From positions 1 to 5,410 of the forward strand of contig CALEWF010000002.1 in assembly GCA_937925455.1 (NCBI GenBank): 5,410 nt of DNA, written 5' to 3'. The position numbers and the translations under genes were made by a program. This DNA comes from an uncultured Flavobacteriales bacterium. GTDB lineage: Bacteria > Bacteroidota > Bacteroidia > CAIKAF01. Below the pieces are notes generated by a model. That model was not told the DNA's origin. It did no database searches and saw only the letters and a list, made by a program, of their open reading frames with translations. Shown piece by piece: positions 1-5,410 of the stretch; the stretch's first letter is position 1, and each line of letters starts with the position of its first letter.

Positions 1-253
1 ATAATCGTAACGGCTCATTAAAAGATTGGCGTTTCCCTTGCAGGTAATAAGCAGTTAAAATTCCGGGTTTAAATAACAATAATCGTATCGTTCGAAAAAG
101 CTTGCCATCCCAATTGATAATAGCAGCAAGTAATGAAATAAAAACTTCTTTTACCGATTTTCTCGGATCGGCAGCAGCTTGACCACATTGATGGCAATAG
201 CTGCCAATTAGTTCAGTTGAACAATTTTTACAATACGTTTTTTCTTCACTCAC
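1..253 (-). CDS. DUF3667 zinc-ribbon membrane protein, N-terminal part (runs off left edge)
   Basis: This frame is open for 84 codons from a GTG at 253-251 to the window edge, so the C-terminal part is missing. The N-terminus holds a four-cysteine zinc ribbon (C8-x2-C11-x8-C20-x2-C23, with YCHQCGQ at 19-25). It is followed by a segment FRTIRLLLFKPG at 53-64 and YYLQGKRQSFNEPLRL at 69-84. That order (cysteine ribbon ending in CGQ, then a PG...Y..GKR...P pattern) is what I know of the DUF3667 family, which usually continues into several membrane helices beyond this point. The function of the family is not known. The GTG start is preferred because no ATG occurs nearby, it overlaps the upstream lipoprotein stop as GTGA, and AAGGA lies 9 bases upstream (267-263). 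This suggests translational coupling in the pyrG cluster. Family call fairly sure; start likely. Confidence 0.75.
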   Translation of the reverse strand, partial: MSEEKTYCKNCSTELIGSYCHQCGQAAADPRKSVKEVFISLLAAIINWDGKLFRTIRLLLFKPGILTAYYLQGKRQSFNEPLRL

Positions 254-582
254 TTTGATTGATCCTTGGTTTGTTTTATCAGGATACAATTTAAATCCAT
301 TCCGGATTTTTCAAACAATTTACCATTTTCATATTTGAATTCATATTCCACGGCTTCTGTATCACGATTATAAACAGTAATTATATTATCTTTTATGCGC
401 AGGGGACGGTTGATGCTGAAATCCATACCATAATATCGGATGTCCATGGTTTTATCCGGATAAATTTCTACACGTTCCAGCATATTACAATTTTCTGAAT
501 AATATACCCCCACATATTCAGGCCATTTACAGGTTGTGAAAAATAAAATTATTAACCATAAAAAAATATACTTATGCTTCAT
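250..582 (-). CDS. Small predicted lipoprotein, function unknown
   Basis: This 110-residue protein begins MKHK, followed by a hydrophobic stretch (residues 5-16) ending in FFTTC with the cysteine at residue 18. That is the layout of a lipoprotein signal peptide, although the lipobox is weak (F-T-T-C). The predicted mature part is about 93 residues, rich in alternating polar and hydrophobic residues (GVYYSENC at 25-32, VEIYPDKTMDIRYYG at 38-52, NIITVYN at 66-72, YEFKYENGKLF at 80-90). This suggests a small all-beta fold, as in many Bacteroidota lipoproteins that start with a G-x-Y segment. C32 and C99 could form a disulfide. I do not recognise a named family. The ATG at 582-580 overlaps the last 11 bases of pyrG in another frame; no other Met start would keep the signal peptide. 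The stop overlaps the GTG of the DUF3667 gene. Both overlaps point to co-translation with its neighbours. Confidence 0.75.
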   Translation of the reverse strand: MKHKYIFLWLIILFFTTCKWPEYVGVYYSENCNMLERVEIYPDKTMDIRYYGMDFSINRPLRIKDNIITVYNRDTEAVEYEFKYENGKLFEKSGMDLNCILIKQTKDQSK

Positions 583-2233
583 CTCCTTTGGTTTTTATAT
601 CGGTTTTGGTTCGTTCTTTTTTTACTGTAAGAGCCGCTTTGATAAATCCTGTAAATAAGGGGTGAGGATTAGCTACAGTGCTTTTATATTCGGGATGGAA
701 TTGTACGCCTACAAACCATGGATGTTTTGGTATTTCTACAATTTCAACCAGCGATTTCTCCGGATTGATACCGGTAGCAATCATTCCGTGTTGTTCAAAT
801 TCTGGTAAAAAATCGTTATTAAACTCATAGCGGTGTCGGTGGCGTTCACTAATAAGCGGCTGTTGATATACCTGCATAGCTTTTGAGTCTTCCATAATTT
901 TACAATTATAAGCCCCCAGCCGCATAGTGCCACCTTTATGGATATCTACACTTTGTCCTTCCATAAAATCTATCACCGGATAAGCAGTAGAAGGGTTAAA
1001 TTCTGTGGAGTTGGCATCGTTCCATCCTAATACATGGCGTGCAAATTCAATAACGGCACATTGCATGCCCAAACAAATACCTAAAAACGGAATATGATGT
1101 TCACGGGCAAATTTTATGGTTTTAATCTTACCTTCAATACCCCGGCTCCCAAACCCCGGAGCTACCAGAATTCCATTTAATCCTCCTAACGTTTGCTCCA
1201 TTTCTTCTTCGGTCATTTCTTCAATATCTTCTGAGTGTATCCATTCCACTTCTGCTTTACATTGATTGGCTACACCAGCATGGATGATCGCTTCTGCAAT
1301 GGATTTGTAAGCATCCTTCAATTCTACGTATTTACCAACTAAGCCAATTTTTGTACGTGAAATTGGATTTTTGAGTTTGTATAAAAACTCTTCCCATTTG
1401 GCTAAATCTGTTTCTGGATAATTTTCTATGTTTAGTTTTTTTAATACTACTTTGTCTAATTGCTCTTTTTTCATGAGCATAGGCACGTCGTAAATGGTTT
1501 CTGCATCCCTGGCCTCAATAACCGATTCGGGCGTAACATTGCAAAACAATGCTATTTTTCTTTTGATGTCTTCATTTAATGGATATTCAGTTCTGCAGGC
1601 TAAAATATCTGGCTGAACTCCCGATTCAAGCAAAACCTTTACTGAGTTTTGAGTAGGCTTGGTTTTTAGTTCTCCTGATGCTTTTAAATAGGGGATAAGG
1701 GTTAGGTGAATCACAATGCTGTTATTGGCTCCCAGTTCGTACTTTAATTGCCTTACAGCTTCTACATAGGGTAATGATTCTATATCACCAACCGTTCCCC
1801 CTATTTCTGTAATTACTATATCATAATCTCCGGTTTCTCCAAGCAGTTTGATTCTACGTTTAATTTCATCGGTGATATGAGGAATAACCTGTACGGTTTT
1901 TCCCAAGTAATCGCCTTTGCGTTCGCGTTCAATCACGGTTTGATAAACTCTTCCGGTGGTAACATTATTAGCCCGCGAGGTAGGAACATTTAAAAAACGT
2001 TCATAATGGCCTAAATCCAAATCGGTTTCTGCCCCATCTTCTGTTACAAAGCATTCTCCGTGTTCATAAGGATTCAACGTTCCCGGGTCGATATTGATGT
2101 AAGGGTCCAGCTTTTGAATAGTAACCCGTAATCCGCGACTTTGTAATAACTTACCTAATGAAGCTGATATGATTCCTTTACCGAGTGAGGATGCAACCCC
2201 GCCCGTAACAAACACAAACTTTGATAATGGCAT
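572..2233 (-). CDS. pyrG: CTP synthase (glutamine-hydrolysing)
   Basis: PyrG makes CTP from UTP, ATP and glutamine in the cytoplasm, the last step of de novo pyrimidine nucleotide synthesis. With the ATG at 2233-2231 the protein has 553 residues and begins MPLSKFVFVTGG; E. coli PyrG has 545. The synthetase domain (about 1-280) carries the ATP-binding loop GGVASSLGKG at 11-20, the stretch KLDPYINIDPGT and the Mg-site acids D73 and E143. The class I glutamine amidotransferase domain (about 292-540) has the oxyanion segment PGFG at 359-362, the nucleophile C387 in GICLGMQ, and H513/E515 in FHPEY, so all catalytic residues are present. The frame stays open to 2272, but the 13 extra residues are not PyrG-like and the likely -10-type box lies inside that extension. 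The charged C-terminal tail (KKERTKTDIKTKGDEA) overlaps the lipoprotein start by 11 bases. The gene heads the minus-strand cluster. Confidence 0.97.
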   Translation of the reverse strand: MPLSKFVFVTGGVASSLGKGIISASLGKLLQSRGLRVTIQKLDPYINIDPGTLNPYEHGECFVTEDGAETDLDLGHYERFLNVPTSRANNVTTGRVYQTVIERERKGDYLGKTVQVIPHITDEIKRRIKLLGETGDYDIVITEIGGTVGDIESLPYVEAVRQLKYELGANNSIVIHLTLIPYLKASGELKTKPTQNSVKVLLESGVQPDILACRTEYPLNEDIKRKIALFCNVTPESVIEARDAETIYDVPMLMKKEQLDKVVLKKLNIENYPETDLAKWEEFLYKLKNPISRTKIGLVGKYVELKDAYKSIAEAIIHAGVANQCKAEVEWIHSEDIEEMTEEEMEQTLGGLNGILVAPGFGSRGIEGKIKTIKFAREHHIPFLGICLGMQCAVIEFARHVLGWNDANSTEFNPSTAYPVIDFMEGQSVDIHKGGTMRLGAYNCKIMEDSKAMQVYQQPLISERHRHRYEFNNDFLPEFEQHGMIATGINPEKSLVEIVEIPKHPWFVGVQFHPEYKSTVANPHPLFTGFIKAALTVKKERTKTDIKTKGDEA

Positions 2234-2259
2234 AAAATAGTTTATTACGATACGGGATA

Positions 2260-2267
2260 CAAAATTA
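2260..2267 (-). promoter_or_regulatory. Putative pyrG promoter, -7 box TAATTTTG
   Basis: On the minus strand the sequence reads TAATTTTG, matching the Bacteroidota -7 consensus TAnnTTTG. It lies 26 bases upstream of the chosen pyrG ATG, leaving a leader of roughly 20 bases. No clear -33 TTTG element is seen at the usual distance, so the call rests on the -7 box and position. If it is used, translation from the upstream in-frame codon at 2272 is excluded. Confidence 0.5.
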
Positions 2268-2285
2268 CACAAACAACGCTAACTT

Positions 2286-2305
2286 TTCATGATATTCTTC
2301 ATGAT
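2286..2305. repeat. Direct repeat of TTCATGAT between divergent promoters
   Basis: The octamer TTCATGAT occurs twice, at 2286-2293 and 2298-2305, with starts 12 bases apart. Each copy contains the palindrome TCATGA. The pair sits in the 120-base region between pyrG and the glycosyltransferase gene and overlaps the expected -33 region of the pyrG promoter. It may be a protein-binding site, but short AT-rich repeats also occur by chance, and no regulator is identified. Confidence 0.35.
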
Positions 2306-2341
2306 TTTTAAAGATTTATCAGCGAACAGACTCCATTCATT

Positions 2342-2349
2342 TATCTTTG
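2342..2349 (+). promoter_or_regulatory. Putative glycosyltransferase promoter, -7 box TATCTTTG
   Basis: TATCTTTG matches the Bacteroidota -7 consensus TAnnTTTG exactly. It ends only 4 bases before the ATG at 2354, so transcription would start at or within a few bases of the start codon and the mRNA would be leaderless or nearly so. The -33 element is not clear; only TTTATC at 2315-2320 is near the expected position. Confidence 0.45.
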
Positions 2350-2353
2350 TTGC

Positions 2354-3790
2354 ATGGGTTACGATTTCTCCATCAATCGAATCTTGTTTTTTTTATCCAT
2401 TATCGTAGTGGGAATGCTGCTATTGCCTTACTGGCTTTCACCCGGAATGTTTTTCGATGGGGTAACCTATGCCGCAGTGGCCAACAACTGGAGTCAGAAA
2501 ATAGGAGAATTTTGGCGACCTTTTTATCATCATCGCGATGAGCCTTTTATGGCTCATCCGCCATTGTTATATGTGTTGTTAGGTGTTTTTTACAAATTAT
2601 TAGGCCATGATTGGTGGGTAGAAGAATTGTATAATTTCCTTACATACGCATTAACCATTATTTTATCTATTGCCATTGTTCAACGAATAGCCGGTTCTTC
2701 AAATATAACAAGTTTTTTGCCTTTTTTCTTTCTTTCCATTACTCCGCTTTATTCCTGGGCTTTTCGTACTACCCTCATGGATAATACGGTTACGGTATTT
2801 GCCCTGCTTTCAGTGTATCTTGGGTTGATTTATGTTCAGTCTGATCAAATTATATTTTTCCTAGCTGCAATTGTTAGTGTGTTTTTAGGATTTATGGTAA
2901 AAGGTCCTCCTGCCTTGTTTCCAATGTTTTTTTTACCGGTCCATACTTTACTATTTTATCGAAATTCAATAAAAAAATGGGTTATTGCATTACTACCGTT
3001 AATAATCATTGCAATAATGGTTTGTGCATTGATATTATTAAGCAACAAGGCATTATATTTTTTTGAAGTATATTTTACAAAACAAGTAGTAGCCTCTATT
3101 CGGGGCATTGAAAGTACTCATACTCCAAGATGGTATTTGCTTCAAAAATTAGTGATTGAGCTTCTTCCGATGAGTTTGGTATCTGCAATATTTATTTTCA
3201 TTGGAAGTAAAAAAATCAAAACCTCATTCTCATTTTCTAGTTCCAGTTGGGTAACTTTATTTTTATTGGTAGCCTTGGTTGGCTCATTGCCTTTATTAAT
3301 CAGCCAAAAACAACGGGCATTTTATTTGGTGCCATCCCTTCCTTTTTTTGCTATTGCCTGCTCTCTGATCTCATCGCAATATTTAACTAGGTTTATACAA
3401 AGTATAAATTCAAAAGTTCTTAACAAAACCGAGATAGTTGTCTGGGTGCTTTCTATGATTTCAGTTTTATCTTCATTTTTAACAAGGCGCATTTTTTCAG
3501 ACGATTCTTTTTTAGTAAATGATATTCTTACATTAACCCATAAAGTTGAACCATACAGTACAATACGTTGTAGCAGCACTACGGCTGTCAATTGGAAATG
3601 GGTGGCTTATGCAGCACGTTATGGTGGTTACACCTTGGATGATCAATGTGATGCCCGGTATTATTTGAGCATATTAGAAGAAGTTCCTGAAAATAATTTG
3701 CAATGGGAGCTGGTAAATTTAATGCTTACTCAATGTAAACTCTATAAAAAAAGGGAACCTGAAGGCTCCCTTTTGTTAAGGCCGGAATAA
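2354..3790 (+). CDS. ArnT/PMT-like membrane glycosyltransferase (GT-C fold)
   Basis: This 478-residue protein has about 11 hydrophobic segments and is likely an inner-membrane GT-C glycosyltransferase of the ArnT/PMT (GT39/GT83-like, PMT_2) type. Such enzymes transfer a sugar from a polyprenyl-phosphate donor to a lipid or protein on the periplasmic face. Supporting motifs are an acidic residue in the first outer loop (FFDGVTYA at 33-40, D36 being the candidate metal or catalytic acid), HPPLLYVLLGVFYKLLG at 68-84, FRTTLMDN at 137-144, KGPPAL at 183-188, and QKQRAFYLVPSLPFFAI at 318-334, which resembles the ArnT K..yYllP.lP segment. The soluble tail (about 380-478) is shorter than in ArnT. Donor and acceptor cannot be told from the sequence. 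The start at M1 is required, since the next Met (M21) lies inside the first membrane helix. The last codons overlap a terminator hairpin. It stands alone on the plus strand, diverging from pyrG. Confidence 0.85.
   Translation: MGYDFSINRILFFLSIIVVGMLLLPYWLSPGMFFDGVTYAAVANNWSQKIGEFWRPFYHHRDEPFMAHPPLLYVLLGVFYKLLGHDWWVEELYNFLTYALTIILSIAIVQRIAGSSNITSFLPFFFLSITPLYSWAFRTTLMDNTVTVFALLSVYLGLIYVQSDQIIFFLAAIVSVFLGFMVKGPPALFPMFFLPVHTLLFYRNSIKKWVIALLPLIIIAIMVCALILLSNKALYFFEVYFTKQVVASIRGIESTHTPRWYLLQKLVIELLPMSLVSAIFIFIGSKKIKTSFSFSSSSWVTLFLLVALVGSLPLLISQKQRAFYLVPSLPFFAIACSLISSQYLTRFIQSINSKVLNKTEIVVWVLSMISVLSSFLTRRIFSDDSFLVNDILTLTHKVEPYSTIRCSSTTAVNWKWVAYAARYGGYTLDDQCDARYYLSILEEVPENNLQWELVNLMLTQCKLYKKREPEGSLLLRPE
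3747..3777 (-). terminator. Hairpin terminator between convergent genes, stronger on minus strand
   Basis: Read on the minus strand, AAAAGGGAGCC, loop TTCA and GGTTCCCTTTT form an 11-pair stem with one G-U wobble, running into a T7 tract. This starts about 20 bases after the stop of the PCMD/T9SS gene, so it is well placed to end that operon. On the plus strand the same stem has an A-C mismatch and is followed by TTTTGTT, making it a weaker terminator there. It lies entirely inside the glycosyltransferase coding region, before its stop at 3788-3790. Confidence 0.8.
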
Positions 3791-3796
3791 TTTCCG

Positions 3797-4768
3797 TTAT
3801 TTCTTGATGAAGGTATGACGTGCATACAACGTAAAGTTGTCTTGCACCAACATAATGTAAGAACCGGCTTCGAGGGAGGAAACCTGCATAACATGAAGAT
3901 TGCCGTTCATACGCTCAGCGTGTATTTCTTTTCCATTCATATCATAAATTCGAATTCTAAGACTTTCTGGTAAATCAGTCGTATGAATAGTAATCATATC
4001 CTCTGCAATGGTAGGATATACCTGTACTTTATCGTTCATTAGATTATTGTTTGCTATACTGGCAGGATAAACGAATTCTAAATCATCGGCCCATAAAGTA
4101 GAACCTACCTGGCCAGTGGATGAAAGTAGATTGGATAAATTATATCCTGCACTGGCAGTACAAATAACAACTACGGTATCAGGTACTCCAGCATCCACAT
4201 AATTGATATTTATATCAAATTGTGTGAAGTTATTAACGGAACTGTAAATTTTTTGTGAACCTTCGCCAACTAGCACAGTTTGCATATTTAATGCATCATA
4301 TCTTGTAAGCCACACGCGAAATTCTGCAGAATCTCCATTTGCAGGAGTGTATTTATACCAGCCACGGAAATTTGTTGGTCTTCCGTTAAACTGCCTACCG
4401 AGATAAATGGTTTGGTCAGCAATGCTTAAGTCGCCCGTACCCAAAAAACCTGGGATAAAGAATACACCTAAAACATTACTTACTAATTTGGCTGAATAGC
4501 TTCCTCCGTGTATATCGGCGGCATTTGTTTCACGATAGCAAGTTACAGGCCCGGTAAGCGGAAAAGCTTCATCTGCCAATTGGTTTAAGGTACGTAGAAA
4601 ATGCGTAGTACGATTATTGCCACTTCCCGGCTCCCAGTAACTTTCATTGGTACCGGTAAATTGTGTCCATGTTTCTAGATTACCATTGGTTAAAGCAGGC
4701 TGCTGGGCATTCATGGATAGAGTAGCACCTGTAAATAAAAGGGTAAACGTTACTTTTTTCATACACAT
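3797..4768 (-). CDS. Secreted PCMD-domain protein with T9SS sorting domain
   Basis: This protein has 323 residues, or 321 if translation starts at M3 (4762), which gives the typical MKK opening. A signal peptide ends near SMNA|QQ (residue 21/22). Residues about 28-234 match the pattern I know for PCMD (putative carbohydrate metabolism domain, PF13201): NGNLETWTQF at 28-37, YWEPGSG at 44-50, the segment GRPTNFRGWYKYTPANGDSA at 129-148, and VGSTLWADDLEFVY at 221-234. This is a beta-sandwich domain of unproven, probably binding, function. Residues about 248-323 form a T9SS type A sorting domain (VYPTIAEDMITI, RIRIYDMNGKEI, LEAGSYIMLV, final HTFIKK), so the protein should cross the outer membrane by T9SS and be anchored or released. 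The usual YPNP motif is YPTI here. The gene starts 26 bases after the TonB receptor stop, so the two are probably one operon. The ligand is unknown. Confidence 0.85.
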   Translation of the reverse strand: MCMKKVTFTLLFTGATLSMNAQQPALTNGNLETWTQFTGTNESYWEPGSGNNRTTHFLRTLNQLADEAFPLTGPVTCYRETNAADIHGGSYSAKLVSNVLGVFFIPGFLGTGDLSIADQTIYLGRQFNGRPTNFRGWYKYTPANGDSAEFRVWLTRYDALNMQTVLVGEGSQKIYSSVNNFTQFDININYVDAGVPDTVVVICTASAGYNLSNLLSSTGQVGSTLWADDLEFVYPASIANNNLMNDKVQVYPTIAEDMITIHTTDLPESLRIRIYDMNGKEIHAERMNGNLHVMQVSSLEAGSYIMLVQDNFTLYARHTFIKK

Positions 4769-4794
4769 TTGATTTTAAGTTTATAGAATTACAA

Positions 4795-5410
4795 TTAAAT
4801 CCGATAAGAAAATTGAAGGGTGGAAAGGCGGGTAGGTGCTATTCCTAAAGGCCTTACCGAGTATTCTGTATTTAGCATGTTATCCATAATAAAAGCAATC
4901 TTGAATTTTTTTAGCCGGTAGCTGATGCGTACATCAAATACCACTCCTCCATTTTTTTTACTTTCCATAAAGTCTCGAATCCCGTTAAAAGCCAAATTGG
5001 CATCATCCAATACAAAAAAGAATTTGTCAATATTTCTCATAGGACCATAGTATCGAGTAGTAAATCCAACGGTGAGATTTTTCCATTCAATATTCAGGTC
5101 AGCTTTTACCAAGTGTTGAATTCTGTATTTCAAAATATAATTAGTTGTATCGGTAGATGAATTGGCATAGGTAATTACGTTAATACCCGGTGGTATTGTA
5201 TCATTATAATACTTGTAGTTGGGCTGTAGTGTTTGTGGTAAGCTATAAGTATATCCTGCGGTAAGGTCAATGATAACTTTTTTGGCAATATTGGTTTGAA
5301 AAAAAATAGTTGCATCTATTCCTCGAATCTGAGATTTGCCGGTATTAAAAAATTTAAAACCTATCCCTTCGGGCCATTGGCCGGCAGCAAATTCACAAAA
5401 GTTATTGTAT
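4795..5410 (-). CDS. TonB-dependent receptor, C-terminal barrel part (runs off right edge)
   Basis: The frame is open from the window edge to the stop at 4797-4795, giving the last 204 codons; an apparent shorter ORF from a TTG at 5133 is only an internal codon. The residues have the look of the last strands of a TonB-dependent outer-membrane receptor. NTGKSQIRGIDATIFFQTNI near 5340-5280 resembles the family's S/R-x-RGIE/D strand. Alternating aromatic strands follow (DLTAGYTYS, LTVGFTTRYYG, VFDVRISYRLKKFKIAFIMDNMLNTEY in two parts). The end, RPLGIAPTRLSTLQFSYRI, resembles the usual receptor finish (NLLNxEY...RPGxxRxxxLxxSYxF), with a final Ile instead of the common Phe. Such receptors import siderophores, vitamins, glycans or metals using TonB energy; the substrate is not readable, since the plug and most of the barrel lie outside. 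It is followed by the secreted PCMD protein; no SusD gene is seen. Confidence 0.8.
   Translation of the reverse strand, partial: YNNFCEFAAGQWPEGIGFKFFNTGKSQIRGIDATIFFQTNIAKKVIIDLTAGYTYSLPQTLQPNYKYYNDTIPPGINVITYANSSTDTTNYILKYRIQHLVKADLNIEWKNLTVGFTTRYYGPMRNIDKFFFVLDDANLAFNGIRDFMESKKNGGVVFDVRISYRLKKFKIAFIMDNMLNTEYSVRPLGIAPTRLSTLQFSYRI

Noticed and set aside
405..430. Shared peptide DFSINR in the lipoprotein and in the glycosyltransferase N-terminus
   Set aside because: It is six residues only, with no similarity around it in either protein; most likely chance.
583..589. AAAGGAG as a ribosome binding site for the lipoprotein gene
   Set aside because: It abuts the ATG with no spacer, too close for normal use, and it is also part of the pyrG coding end.
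2234..2272. N-terminal extension of pyrG by 13 codons (start at 2272)
   Set aside because: The extra residues have no PyrG likeness, MPLSKFVFVTGG is the normal beginning, and the likely promoter box lies inside the extension.
2347..2541. 64-codon plus-strand ORF
   Set aside because: It lies in another frame inside the glycosyltransferase gene, opens with a non-ATG codon and has no recognisable protein features.
3322..3591. 89-codon minus-strand ORF
   Set aside because: It is antisense to the glycosyltransferase coding region and looks like a shadow of its codons.
3745..3765. A7 run followed by GGG and a hairpin as a programmed frameshift signal
   Set aside because: The base before the two AAA codons is T, so the heptamer does not fit the usual slippery pattern, and the alternative frames end within a few codons. 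The A-run is explained as the T tract of the minus-strand terminator.
4795..5133. Short 112-codon protein starting at a TTG
   Set aside because: The same frame is open to the right edge and the upstream residues continue the TonB receptor barrel, so the TTG is an internal Leu codon.

Overview
The window looks like chromosomal DNA from a member of the Bacteroidota. The reasons are a secreted protein with a type IX secretion (T9SS) C-terminal sorting domain, a TonB-dependent receptor barrel, a DUF3667 zinc-ribbon membrane protein, and two promoter-like TAnnTTTG boxes of the kind read by the Bacteroidota housekeeping sigma factor. Base composition is AT-rich throughout. A free-living or environmental lineage (Chitinophagales/Sphingobacteriales-like) is a guess from general flavour, not proven by the sequence.

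Layout. On the minus strand, positions 2233 to 1 carry a tightly packed cluster: pyrG (CTP synthase), then a 110-residue predicted lipoprotein whose start overlaps the pyrG end by 11 bases, then the first 84 codons of a DUF3667 zinc-ribbon protein that starts at a GTG overlapping the lipoprotein stop by 4 bases and runs off the left edge. A 120-base divergent promoter region (2234-2353) separates this cluster from a plus-strand gene for a GT-C fold, ArnT/PMT-like membrane glycosyltransferase (2354-3790). That gene converges on a minus-strand pair coming from the right edge: the last 204 codons of a TonB-dependent receptor (4795-5410), and 26 bases later a secreted PCMD-domain protein with a T9SS sorting domain (3797-4768). 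A hairpin terminator lies between the convergent units but inside the last codons of the glycosyltransferase.

How the genes may work together. PyrG supplies CTP for nucleic acid and lipid synthesis; its two downstream partners are envelope proteins of unknown function that are probably translated from the same mRNA. The glycosyltransferase should move sugar from a polyprenyl-phosphate carrier on the outer face of the inner membrane. The receptor and the secreted PCMD protein look like a small outer-membrane uptake or surface-binding unit with no SusD-like gene visible in the window.

No RNA genes, CRISPR arrays, insertion sequences or origins were recognised, and there is no gene-free stretch over 300 bases. 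Nothing here amounts to a clear new defence or mobile system; the most notable points are the gene overlaps, the terminator inside a coding region, and the promoter placed almost on a start codon.
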